This document shows, in pieces, positions 34,071-43,400 of a stretch of 64,000 nucleotides of DNA (its first letter is position 1; each line of letters begins with the position of its first letter). The stretch is from Terracoccus sp. 273MFTsu3.1 (GTDB lineage: Bacteria; Actinomycetota; Actinomycetes; Actinomycetales; Dermatophilaceae): assembly GCF_000383675.1 (NCBI RefSeq), contig NZ_KB911823.1:415305-479304 (forward strand). The letters run 5' to 3'. The notes below the pieces were generated by a model. It saw nothing but the letters and a program-made list of their open reading frames with translations. It had not been told where the DNA came from and searched no databases. Made by a program: the position numbers and the translations under genes.

Positions 34071-35621
34071 ATGGCCGAAGCGAGTACGTCAGCCGGGTCC
34101 GGGAGGTCCGGACGGGCGGCAGCGCAGACCGCGGCGAGCGCGGGTGGTGTGCTGGCGGCCACGTGCCTGTCGACCTTCGTGGTCAACGCCAACACCTCGG
34201 CGGTCAGCATCCTCCTGCCAGCCATCAGTGCCGACACCGGCATGGACGTGACGACGCTGCAGTGGGCGGTCACCGGCTACTCACTCGTGGGTGCGGCCGT
34301 CATCGTGACGTCGGGCTCGCTCGGTGACGTCTTCGGCCGCAAGCGGGTCTTCCAGCTCGGCCTGATGCTCTTCGTCGTGTCCTGCATCTTCATCGCGCTC
34401 TCGTCGTCCGGAGGCGCGGTCATCGCCGGCCGCGTCATCCAGGGCGCGGCCGGTGCCACCATCCTCGCCTGTGGCCTGAGCCTGCTGTCCGTCGCCAACG
34501 ACGGTGAGGCCCAGCTGCGTGCCGTGTCGCTCTGGGGGGCCGCCGCGGCCGTCGGCGCCGCGGCCGGGCCGCTCATGGGTGGCGTGCTCGTCTCGGTGAT
34601 GGGCTGGCAGGGGCTCTTCTGGGTCGACGCCGTGATCGCCGTGGTCTGCATCCTCATCACGTACCGAAGGGTCTCCGAGTCGCGGGACACGACCCGGTCG
34701 CGCTCGATCGACTACGCCGGCTCGCTGCTCATCGCGTTGACCTTGGCACCGCTCATCCTCGCGCTGAGCAAGGGCGGGGACTGGGGGTGGGCATCGGTCG
34801 CGACGATCGCGTGCCTCGCCATCGGCGTGGCTGCAGGATTCGCCTTCGTCGCCGTCGAGCGGCGCGTGGCGGTACCGATGCTCGACCTCGCCCTGCTGCG
34901 CAACCGCGTCCTCGTGGGATCGACGGTCGCCATCCTCATCGGTGCGGGCACCATCAACGCCCTGATGTACCTGCTCAGCCTCTACTTCCAGGACCCGAAC
35001 GCCCTCGGCTTCACGACGCTCCAGGCGGGTCTCGCGACGCTGCCGGCGACCATCGGGCTCGTCGCCATCGCCGCTGCCGTGCCGAAGCTCACGGCCCGCC
35101 TGGGCGGGCGCCAGGTGGTCGCCGTCGGCTTCCTCCTGACAGCCATCGGATTCGCGGTGATCGGCTTCGTGGACGCGGACTGGGCCTATCGCGCGTTCCT
35201 CCTGCCCCTGCTCGCCGTCGCCGTGGGGATGGGGATGTCCAACGGCCCCGCGTCCTCCGCGTCCACCGCGTGCGTGCCGGAGAAGCAGGTCGGGTCCGCG
35301 TCGGGTGTCTCGAACATGGCGCGCTACGTGGGAGCCGCGGTCGCCACGGCGCTCGCCGCGACGATCTACGGCGCCGTCATCGCCGACGGCACCGCGAAGG
35401 GACGTCCACCGGCCGACGCCCTGGCGTCAGGCCTGGCGACCACGTCCTGGGTGATGGCCGGATTCAGCCTCGCCGGAGTGCTGATGGCCGTCCTCATGGG
35501 ACGCCACCAGGCCGCCACGGGCACGATCCACGACTCGGCGGCCGCTGCCGCGTCCACTGCCATGACACTGCGCACGACGGCGACCGGTGCCGTGGCGACG
35601 GGAGCTGCGAAGGGCGCCTGA
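34071..35621 (+). CDS. MFS transporter, DHA2 (EmrB/QacA) family
   Basis: 516-aa major facilitator with 14 predicted membrane segments, the DHA2 drug:proton antiporter arrangement. Motif A-like GSLGDVFGRKRVFQLGL lies between helices 2 and 3; the motif C region GAAAAVGAAAGPLMGG is in helix 5. The N-terminus has a short Ser/Ala-rich leader and the C-terminus a Thr/Ala-rich tail. ATG at 34071 has GGAGGGAG about 8 nt upstream. It could export drugs or metabolites, including amino acids; no regulator gene is adjacent. Confidence 0.9.
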   Translation: MAEASTSAGSGRSGRAAAQTAASAGGVLAATCLSTFVVNANTSAVSILLPAISADTGMDVTTLQWAVTGYSLVGAAVIVTSGSLGDVFGRKRVFQLGLMLFVVSCIFIALSSSGGAVIAGRVIQGAAGATILACGLSLLSVANDGEAQLRAVSLWGAAAAVGAAAGPLMGGVLVSVMGWQGLFWVDAVIAVVCILITYRRVSESRDTTRSRSIDYAGSLLIALTLAPLILALSKGGDWGWASVATIACLAIGVAAGFAFVAVERRVAVPMLDLALLRNRVLVGSTVAILIGAGTINALMYLLSLYFQDPNALGFTTLQAGLATLPATIGLVAIAAAVPKLTARLGGRQVVAVGFLLTAIGFAVIGFVDADWAYRAFLLPLLAVAVGMGMSNGPASSASTACVPEKQVGSASGVSNMARYVGAAVATALAATIYGAVIADGTAKGRPPADALASGLATTSWVMAGFSLAGVLMAVLMGRHQAATGTIHDSAAAAASTAMTLRTTATGAVATGAAKGA

Positions 35622-35647
35622 GGGCGTACCTCGTCGTCGCGGGCGTT

Positions 35648-36985
35648 TCAGCGAGTGAGTCGCTGGAGGAAGAGCGCCTCGGCCAGGGCCATGTCCGCGA
35701 TCTCCTGTGGGTGCACGCTCTCGTTGGGCGCGTGGATGAGGGTCAGAGGCTCCTCCACACCCATGAGGATGATCTCGGCACCCGGGTAGGTCTCGGCGAA
35801 GACGTTGCACAGCGGGATCGAGCCGCCCTGGCCGAGGCTCACCATCGGTGTACCGAAGGCCTCCTCCATCGCCGACGCGATGGCGCGGTAGGCGGGCCCG
35901 TCGGTTCGGGCCGAGAAGGGCGATCCCGTCGCCTCCGTCTCGACGGTCACGTGCACGCCCCAGGGAGCAGCAGCGACGAGGTGGTCGGTCAGCGCCCTCT
36001 CGGCAACGGCAGGGTCCGTTCCCGGAGGGATGCGCAGGTTGAGGCGAGCGCGGGCCCGGGGCACGATGGCGGCCGCGGATCCCACGACGGGAGGGCAGTC
36101 GATGCCCAGGACCGTCAGCGCCGGGCGCGCCCAGAGCATGTCGGACACGGTGCCGTCGCCCAGGAGCGACCCACCGTCGACGACGCCGGCGTCGCTGCGG
36201 AACTGGTCCTCGGTGTAGGTGGCCCCCGACCACTCCTGGCTGTTCTCGAGGCCGGCGACCGTCGTGTTGCCCTCGGCGTCACGCAGGCCGGCGAGCATGG
36301 CCACGAGCGCCGCGAGTGCATCGGGAGCGGCGCCGCCGAACATGCCCGAGTGGATCTCCGAGGCAAGGGCCTCGACGTTGACGACGACGTTGACCATGCC
36401 GCGCAGGCTCACGGTGGCAGCAGGTCGCCCGACGGCTGCGTTGCCCGTGTCACAGACCAGGACGGCGTCCGCGCGCAGCAGGTCGGCGTGCTTCGGCACG
36501 AAGTCCTCGAGGCCGCCCGTGCCCTGCTCCTCCGAGCCCTCGACGACGAGCTTGAGGTTCACCGGCACGTCATCACCCAAGGCACGGAGTGCGGTGAGGT
36601 GCATGACGATGTTGCCCTTGCAGTCGGCCGTACCGCGGCCGTACCAGCGGCCGTCGACCTCGGTCAGCTCGAACGGCGGGGTGCGCCACGCGTCGTCGTC
36701 CAGCGGTGGCTGCACGTCGTAGTGGGCGTACAACAGGACGGTGACGGCGTCGGGGTTGCCGCAGGGTCGGGACCCCACAACCGCCCGGCTCCCGTCAGCG
36801 GTCTCGGCCAGGTGTGCGTCGGCGAACCCGACCGCCGCGAAAGCATCGAGCACCCACTGGGCGGCGCGGGCGCACTCCTCCGGCGGGTACTGCCGCGGGT
36901 CGGCGACCGACGGGATCGTCACCAGCTCGGCGAGGTCGGACCGGGCCTGACCCATCAGGTCGGCAACACGTTCACGCAGCTCCAC
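35648..36985 (-). CDS. M20 family dipeptidase (second paralogue)
   Basis: 445-aa M20 zinc dipeptidase. Blocks: LLYAHYDVQPPLDDD, GRGTADCKGNIVMH, EGSEEQGTGGLED and SEIHSGMFGGAAPDALAAL, with a C-terminal EPLTLIHAPNESVHP carrying the last metal His. GTG start 6 nt after the stop of the upstream small membrane protein, so it is the third gene of an APC permease / small membrane protein / dipeptidase operon. Together these would import a peptide or amino acid and process it. Paralogous to the enzyme at 29865-31226. Confidence 0.9.
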   Translation of the reverse strand: MELRERVADLMGQARSDLAELVTIPSVADPRQYPPEECARAAQWVLDAFAAVGFADAHLAETADGSRAVVGSRPCGNPDAVTVLLYAHYDVQPPLDDDAWRTPPFELTEVDGRWYGRGTADCKGNIVMHLTALRALGDDVPVNLKLVVEGSEEQGTGGLEDFVPKHADLLRADAVLVCDTGNAAVGRPAATVSLRGMVNVVVNVEALASEIHSGMFGGAAPDALAALVAMLAGLRDAEGNTTVAGLENSQEWSGATYTEDQFRSDAGVVDGGSLLGDGTVSDMLWARPALTVLGIDCPPVVGSAAAIVPRARARLNLRIPPGTDPAVAERALTDHLVAAAPWGVHVTVETEATGSPFSARTDGPAYRAIASAMEEAFGTPMVSLGQGGSIPLCNVFAETYPGAEIILMGVEEPLTLIHAPNESVHPQEIADMALAEALFLQRLTR

Positions 36986-36991
36986 GGGTCG

Positions 36992-37435
36992 TCAGCCCTT
37001 CACCGTGTCGGAGAGGTCGAGGTCGTCGACGAACTCCTGGAAGGTGGGCACCTCGTCCGGGCAGTAGATCTTCAGGACGAGGAGCTGTCCCTTGACCACC
37101 CGGTTGTCTGCGATGACCGGTCGCATCCCCGGACCGGCCGCGCCGTTCATGAGCTGGCCGAGGAGGATGCCCTTGCGCAGGGACCCGTTCGGGTCGTCGC
37201 AGACCGCGCCACCGTCGTCCCCCAAGAGCTGCACGACCTGCTCCTTGCTCGGCGCGCGGGCGCCGGCGGCCGTGACGGCCGCGATGAGGGCCGTGGCCTT
37301 CTGCTCGGCTTGCTGGGACGTCTTGCCCGAGTGGAAGGTGAGCAGCGCGATGACCGTCAGGGCCACGACCGCGATGCCCGCCACGATGTACGTCGTCCGG
37401 TTCCGCTGGTACGTCTCGTTCTCCGTGATGTTCAT
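36992..37435 (-). CDS. Single-pass membrane protein of unknown function
   Basis: 147-aa protein: short polar N-terminus, one membrane segment (TYIVAGIAVVALTVIALLTF, about 15-34), then a soluble domain with two Cys residues (GGAVCDDPNG and LKIYCPDEV) that could pair outside the cell. No family recognised. Its ATG overlaps the stop of the APC permease gene by 4 nt and its stop lies 6 nt before the dipeptidase start, so it is embedded in that operon and may be an accessory subunit of the permease (inference). Confidence 0.8.
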   Translation of the reverse strand: MNITENETYQRNRTTYIVAGIAVVALTVIALLTFHSGKTSQQAEQKATALIAAVTAAGARAPSKEQVVQLLGDDGGAVCDDPNGSLRKGILLGQLMNGAAGPGMRPVIADNRVVKGQLLVLKIYCPDEVPTFQEFVDDLDLSDTVKG

Positions 37436-38895
37436 GATGCGGGCACCTCTGACGTCTCAGGCTGCTTCCACGAGGGCTTGCGCAGCTTGTAGAAGAGGAA
37501 CGGGACGAGCAGGCCGAGGCCGAGCGCGCCGGCCGCGACGACCACGAGATACGTCGCGGGACTGCCCGATCCGAACTGGGACGGCGGGACGAACCCGATG
37601 AGCAGGGCGGCGAGCGAGGCGGCGAAACCGATGCCGCAGAGCGCCCCGAGCATCGGGGCCCGGTAGCCGCGCGCGTGGTCGGGGTCGTTGCGCCTCAGGC
37701 GCACCGCGGCCACGAACATGAGCAGGTACATGATGAGGTAGACCTGCGTGGTGATGACGGAGAAGATCCAGTAGGCGCTCGACACGTTCGGGATCAGCGC
37801 GTATCCGAGCCCGATGACCGTGGTCACGATGCCCTGGGCCACCAGGATGTTCTGCTGGACGCCATTCTTGTTGAGCTTCTGCAGCACCGGTGGCAGGTAG
37901 CCCTCCTGTCGCGAGATGAGCAGCAGGCCCTTCGACGGACCGGCGAGCCAGGTGAGCATGCCTCCGAGGGACGCCGTCACCAGCATGATCCCGACGATCG
38001 GGGTCAGCCACTGCGCACCGAAGTTCGCGAAGACCGCGTCGAACGCCTGCATGACTCCCGCCGTGAGTGACAGCTCTTCTGCGGGCACGATCCAGCTGAT
38101 CGCCAGGGCGGGGAGGATGAAGATCACGAGCACGAGTCCCATGGCGAGGAACATCGACTTCGGGAACTCCTTGGCCGGGTTCTTCAACGAGCCGACGTGG
38201 ACCGCGTTCATCTCCATGCCGGAGTAGGACAGGAAGTTGTTGACGATGAGCACGAGGCTGGAGAGCCCCGCCCAGACGGGCAGCAGGTTGTCGGCGGTCA
38301 TCGGAGCAGCCGATGGGTTGCCCTGACCGAGGAAGACGGCGCCCAACGTGACGAGGACGACCCCGGGGATCAGCGTCCCGATGATGAGTCCGGCACTAGC
38401 CAGACCGGAGACGCCCTTGGCCCCACGGGAGGAGACCCACACGCCTGACCAGTACACGACGACGATGACGAGGGCCGTCCACACGCCGTTGGACGCGAGG
38501 GCCGGGTTGATGACGTAGGCCAGGGTGCTGGCGACGAAACCGAGCAGGCTCGGGTAGTAGAAGATCGTCATGGCGAACTGGCACCACACGGCGAGGAAGC
38601 CCATCGGCTTGGAGATGCCACGGGCCACCCAGTTGTAGACGCCGCCGTCCCAGCCGGACGCGAGCTCGGCCGAGACCAGGGACGTGGGGATCAGGAAGAC
38701 GATGGCTGGGACGACGTAGAGGAAGACGCAGGCCAGCCCGTACACGGCCATGGTCGGGGCCGCCCGGAGACTGGCGACCGAGCTCGTCGTCATCATGGCC
38801 AGCGCGATCCACGAGATGTAGGCCGTGGCCGGCGCTCTGGTGCGCCTTGTGGCGGCGGCGACGGGCTCGTCGGCCGCCGCGTCCATGGCGCTCAC
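37432..38895 (-). CDS. APC superfamily amino-acid permease
   Basis: 487-aa permease with 12 hydrophobic segments. VSAELASGWDGGVYNWVARG and NFLSYSGMEMNAVHVGSLKNP resemble the glutamate/GABA antiporter branch of the APC superfamily; LTWLAGPSKGLLLISRQEGY is another family block. I chose GTG 38895 because GGAGG sits 6 nt upstream; the ATG at 38886 is the alternative. First gene of a three-gene operon with a small membrane protein and an M20 dipeptidase, joined by a 4-nt overlap. A glutamate- or amino-acid-exchange role is likely. Confidence 0.9.
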   Translation of the reverse strand: MSAMDAAADEPVAAATRRTRAPATAYISWIALAMMTTSSVASLRAAPTMAVYGLACVFLYVVPAIVFLIPTSLVSAELASGWDGGVYNWVARGISKPMGFLAVWCQFAMTIFYYPSLLGFVASTLAYVINPALASNGVWTALVIVVVYWSGVWVSSRGAKGVSGLASAGLIIGTLIPGVVLVTLGAVFLGQGNPSAAPMTADNLLPVWAGLSSLVLIVNNFLSYSGMEMNAVHVGSLKNPAKEFPKSMFLAMGLVLVIFILPALAISWIVPAEELSLTAGVMQAFDAVFANFGAQWLTPIVGIMLVTASLGGMLTWLAGPSKGLLLISRQEGYLPPVLQKLNKNGVQQNILVAQGIVTTVIGLGYALIPNVSSAYWIFSVITTQVYLIMYLLMFVAAVRLRRNDPDHARGYRAPMLGALCGIGFAASLAALLIGFVPPSQFGSGSPATYLVVVAAGALGLGLLVPFLFYKLRKPSWKQPETSEVPAS

Positions 38896-39097
38896 GACCG
38901 TCCTCCCGGCGTCGTCATGGTGAGCGATGCCGGGCCCGGGTCGTCCTGACTCCCCTGCGGCCGGTGCTCTCCGTATGCCCTCACGCCCACCTGCATGCCG
39001 ACCACCGTCCGCTCCCTGAGACAACTGCACGTCCCCCTACGGTGGTGCGGGTGAGCGTCCACCGGCGTCACCCGTTCGGGGTGATACCGGACAGACC

Positions 39098-40234
39098 TCA
39101 CTCGACGACGACGAGCCCGTGGTCGGTGTTGTTGAGCCGCGCGGGGCCGGTCTCGGTCACGGTGACGATGTCCTCGATGCGCACGCCGAAACGTCCGGCG
39201 AGGTAGATCCCGGGCTCCACCGAGAAGCACATCCCGGGGACGAGGGGCTGTTCCTCGCCCTCGACCATGTACGGGGGCTCGTGGGTCGTCACCCCGATGC
39301 CGTGGCCCGTCCGGTGGAGGAACTCCTCGCCGTGGCCCGCATCGGTGATGACGGCTCGCGCCGCGCGGTCGACGTCCTGGCACGTCGCACCCGTCCGGGC
39401 TGCGGCGACACCAGCCTCCTGCGCGAGCCGCACGATCTCGTGGACCTCACGGATCTGCTGGGTCGGCTCCCCGACGCTCACCGTGCGGGTGGTGTCGGAC
39501 CCGTAGCCGAACATGAGGCCGCCGAAGTCCAGGACGACCGCGTCGCCCTCCTGGATCACGCGGTCACCAGCCTCGTGGTGCGGGTTGGCGCCGTTGGGGC
39601 CGGACCCGACCACCGTGAAGTCGACCTGCTCGTGCCCGAAGTGACGCAGGAGCCCGGCGAGGTTCGCGGCCACCTCCGTCTCACGGCGTCCGGCGAAGCG
39701 GACCTTGACGATCTCGCCGTAGGCCGCGTCAGCCGCAGCACCAGCGGCCGCCAGCCGCGCCAGCTCGTCCGGTCCCTTGACCGCCCGCATCATCGGTAGG
39801 CCCCCCGTGAGGGACCGGTACGCCGTGCGGGGCAGGGCTGCCTGCAGGCCGAGGAGGTGCAGGGCCCACGCCGAGTCGGAGATGCCGTACGTGCCGTCGG
39901 GTCGCAGCAGCCGAGCCGCGGCCCGGTAGGGGTCGGTGGCGTCGGCCCAGTCGAGGACCTTCATGCCGCGCACCCCCACTGCCGCCTCGGCGTCCGGCCG
40001 CTCGAGGGTGGGGACCAGCAGGGTCGGCTCCTCATCGGGCGCCAGCACGAGCACCGTCAGCCTCTCGGTGATCGCAGTGGGCTGGTAGCCGGCGAGCCAG
40101 ACGAGGTCGGGCCCGGGGGTCACGAGGACGCCGGCGAGGCCGGCCTCGGAGGCGGCTGCCACGACGCGTCGTGCACGCGCGAGGTAGTCGTCCATGGTGA
40201 ACGGCGATGGTGGCTGCACGTCGACGGGGCTCAT
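39098..40234 (-). CDS. M24 family Xaa-Pro peptidase
   Basis: 378-aa pita-bread-fold metallopeptidase, probably an Xaa-Pro aminopeptidase or dipeptidase. Creatinase-like N domain (about 1-150), then the catalytic domain with the five metal ligands: Asp in LDFGG, Asp in GSDTTRT, His in HRTGHGIG, Glu in SVEPGIYL and Glu in RIEDIVTV. ATG at 40234 has AGGGAG 8 nt upstream. Same strand as the APC operon but separated by 202 bp; divergent from the Pls-like synthetase gene. It would release proline-containing peptide products. Confidence 0.92.
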   Translation of the reverse strand: MSPVDVQPPSPFTMDDYLARARRVVAAASEAGLAGVLVTPGPDLVWLAGYQPTAITERLTVLVLAPDEEPTLLVPTLERPDAEAAVGVRGMKVLDWADATDPYRAAARLLRPDGTYGISDSAWALHLLGLQAALPRTAYRSLTGGLPMMRAVKGPDELARLAAAGAAADAAYGEIVKVRFAGRRETEVAANLAGLLRHFGHEQVDFTVVGSGPNGANPHHEAGDRVIQEGDAVVLDFGGLMFGYGSDTTRTVSVGEPTQQIREVHEIVRLAQEAGVAAARTGATCQDVDRAARAVITDAGHGEEFLHRTGHGIGVTTHEPPYMVEGEEQPLVPGMCFSVEPGIYLAGRFGVRIEDIVTVTETGPARLNNTDHGLVVVE

Positions 40235-40433
40235 GGCGGTCTCCCTTGGGTCGCGCTTCATGCTAGGTCTGCCTCTCCGTCGGGTTGCTCACACGATCGG
40301 GATGACATCCGGTCGACGCGCACGCCGCAGGACACTCACCGACGTCGCAGAACCGGCACCCGGCGTTCACCCGGCAGCGTTAGGTTCGGCATGGTGGTCG
40401 ACGCGTCCGCGCCGGCCCTGACGAGGAGCGCGC

Positions 40434-43400
40434 ATGGTGGATCCCCTGCTGGCCGGTGACCGCGCCGCCGCGCCGCGGACGCTCGTCGACGTGCTCGCCG
40501 ACGTCACCTCGCGTCATCCCGACGCGCCGGCGCTGGACGACACCGTCACCGTCCTGACGTATGCCGAGCTGACCGTGCAGGCGCGACGGATGGCCGCCGA
40601 GCTCGTGGCTGCCGGCGTATGCCGTGGCGACCGGGTGGGCGTGCGCGTGCCGTCGGGGACGACCGACCTCTACGTCGCCGTGCTCGGTGTCCTCCACGCC
40701 GGGGCGGCGTACGTGCCTGTCGACGTCGACGACCCGCAGGAGCGGGCCGACCTCGTCTTCTCCGAGGCCGCCGTGAAGGCGGTCGTGGGAGCACGCCGGC
40801 AGGTCACGGTGCCGTCGCCGGGCTCGCCCGTCCCGGCGTCCGGACGGACGTCCCGACGCCCGGCACCGCGGCCGGCGCGCGCGGGCCGGGACGGTCGGGC
40901 CGACCGGACCGCCCTGCCGGAGGTCCGTACCGAGGACGACGCCTGGGTGATCTTCACCTCGGGATCGACCGGCGTGCCCAAGGGTGTGGCGGTCTCCCAC
41001 CGTTCAGCGGCGGCCTTCGTCGACGCAGAGGCCCGGATGTTCTTGCAGGACAGCCCGATCGGTCCGGGTGACCGCGTGCTCGCCGGCCTGTCGGTCGCGT
41101 TCGACGCCTCGTGCGAGGAGATGTGGCTCGCCTGGGGGCACGGAGCGTGCCTCGTCCCGGCGCCACGGAGTCTCGTGCGCACCGGCATGGACCTCGGACC
41201 GTGGCTCGTGGCCCAGGACGTCACGGTCGTCTCCACGGTCCCGACGCTGGCCGCGCTCTGGCCGGCCGAGGCCCTCGAGCCGGTGCGGCTGCTCGTCTTC
41301 GGGGGTGAGGCGTGCCCGCCCGAGCTCGCCGAGCGGCTCGTCGCACCGGACCGCGAGGTGTGGAACACCTACGGCCCGACCGAGGCGACCGTCGTCGCCT
41401 GCGGGGCGCGGCTCGACGGGACCACCCCGATCCGGATCGGCCTGCCCCTCGACGGCTGGGACCTCGCCGTCGTCGGCCCGGACGACCGGCCCGTCGCCCA
41501 GGGTGAGACGGGTCAGCTCATCATCGGCGGCGTCGGGCTCGCCCGCTACCTCGACCCCGCCAAGGACGCCGAGAAGTACGCCCCCATGCCGACCCTCGGC
41601 TGGGAGCGCGCCTACCGGTCGGGCGATCTCGTCGTCAACGACCCCGAGGGCCTCGTCTTCATCGGTCGCGCCGACGAGCAGGTCAAGCTCGGTGGTCGCA
41701 GGATCGAGCTCGGGGAGGTCGACGCGGCGCTCCAGTCGCTCCCGGGTGTCTCCGGTGCGGCCGCGGCGGTCAAGGCGACGGCGGCCGGGAGCCAGGTCCT
41801 CGTCGGCTACGTCGTGCCCGAGGCTCGCGGCCACGCCGACCTGCCGCCGTCGCCCCCCGACTTCGACCGGACCGCGGCGCTCGCGCGGCTGCACGAGGAG
41901 CTGCCCGCCGCCCTCGTGCCCGTCCTCGCCGTCGTCGAGTCCCTGCCGACGCGCACGTCGGGCAAGGTCGACCGTGCGGCGCTGCCGTGGCCGCTGCCGG
42001 GCGCGGCCGACGACGGTGAGCCCAGCGACCTCTCCGGCACCGAGGCGTGGCTCGCGGGTCACTGGACCGCGGTGCTCGGCACCGAGGTCCGTTCGGCGGA
42101 CGCCGACTTCTTCGACCACGGGGGCGGGAGCCTGTCGTCGGCGCGCCTCGTGTCGCTGCTTCGCGAGCGCTACCCGACGGTGACGGTGGCCGACGTCCAC
42201 GCGCACCCGCGCCTCGGCGCCCAGGCGGAGCTGCTCGAGACCATGGACACGGCCGACGGGTCACGGACGCAACGCACGGTGCGTCGCATCCCGCGCGGCA
42301 CGCAGCTCGTGCAGACGGTCGTGTCGCTCGTCCTGCTCACGGTCAAGGGACTGCAGTGGCTCGTGGGTCTCGCCACCCTCACCGAGCTCCTGCGCCTCGG
42401 CAACCTCGCCGTCTGGTCGCAACCGGTGTCCTGGTGGGCCATCGGCGTCGGCTGGCTCCTCTTCATCACCCCGCTCGGCCGGATGGGCCTGTCCGCGTTG
42501 GCCGCCCGAGCCCTGCTCGCCGGTGTGCGTCCGGGCAGCTACCCCCGCGGCGGGAGCGTGCAGATGCGGCTCTGGGCCGCCGAGCGCTTCGCCGACGCCA
42601 TGGGTGCCATCACGATGGCGGGCGCACCGTGGATCATCTACTACGCGAGGATGCTCGGGGCCTCGGTCGGACCCGGTGTCGACCTCCACTCGGTGCCCCC
42701 GGTCACCGGCATGCTGACGATCGGGTCGGGTGCCAGCGTCGAGCCCGAGGTCGACCTCTCCGGCTACTGGATCGACGGAGACGTCGTGCACGTCGGCCTC
42801 GTCCACATCGGCCGCGATGCCGTCGTCGGCGCCCGCAGCACCATCGGTCCGGACGTGCACATCGGCCGTGGCGTCGTCGTCGAGGCCGGCTCCACCGTCC
42901 TCCGGTCCGTGCGACCCGGGCGGGTCGTCGCCGGGTCCCCGGCCCAGCGGGTCGACGACCCGAGCCACTCGAGCTGGCCCGGCGAGCGTCCACCGAACGC
43001 ACCGGCGTGGCTCCTGGTCTACGGGCTGTCCGGCGTCCTGCTGTCGGTCCTTCCCTTCCTCGCCCTCCTGCCCGGCGTGCTCGTCGTGGGCGGTGCGGTC
43101 GCCCGGGCCACGGGGTCACGCGAGGCGGTCGTGACGGCATACGCGGCGGTGCCCGTCCTGACCGTGCTCGGGCTCGCCACGCTCGCGGCCGTCACCATCG
43201 GGCTGGTCCGCCTGCTGGCCATCGGGCTGCGCGAGGGCTACCACCCGGTGCGCGGCAGGGTCGGCTGGCAGGTGTGGGCGACGGAGCGCCTCCTCGACCA
43301 GGCGCGGACGCTGCTCTTCCCCGTCTACGCGAGTCTCGTCACCCCGATGTGGCTGCGGGCCCTCGGCGCCCGCGTCGGCCGGGACGTCGAGGCCTCGACG

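Noticed and set aside
34787..37492. 901-codon plus-strand frame crossing the MFS, dipeptidase and small membrane protein genes
   Set aside because: It spans three well-supported genes on both strands and encodes low-complexity sequence.
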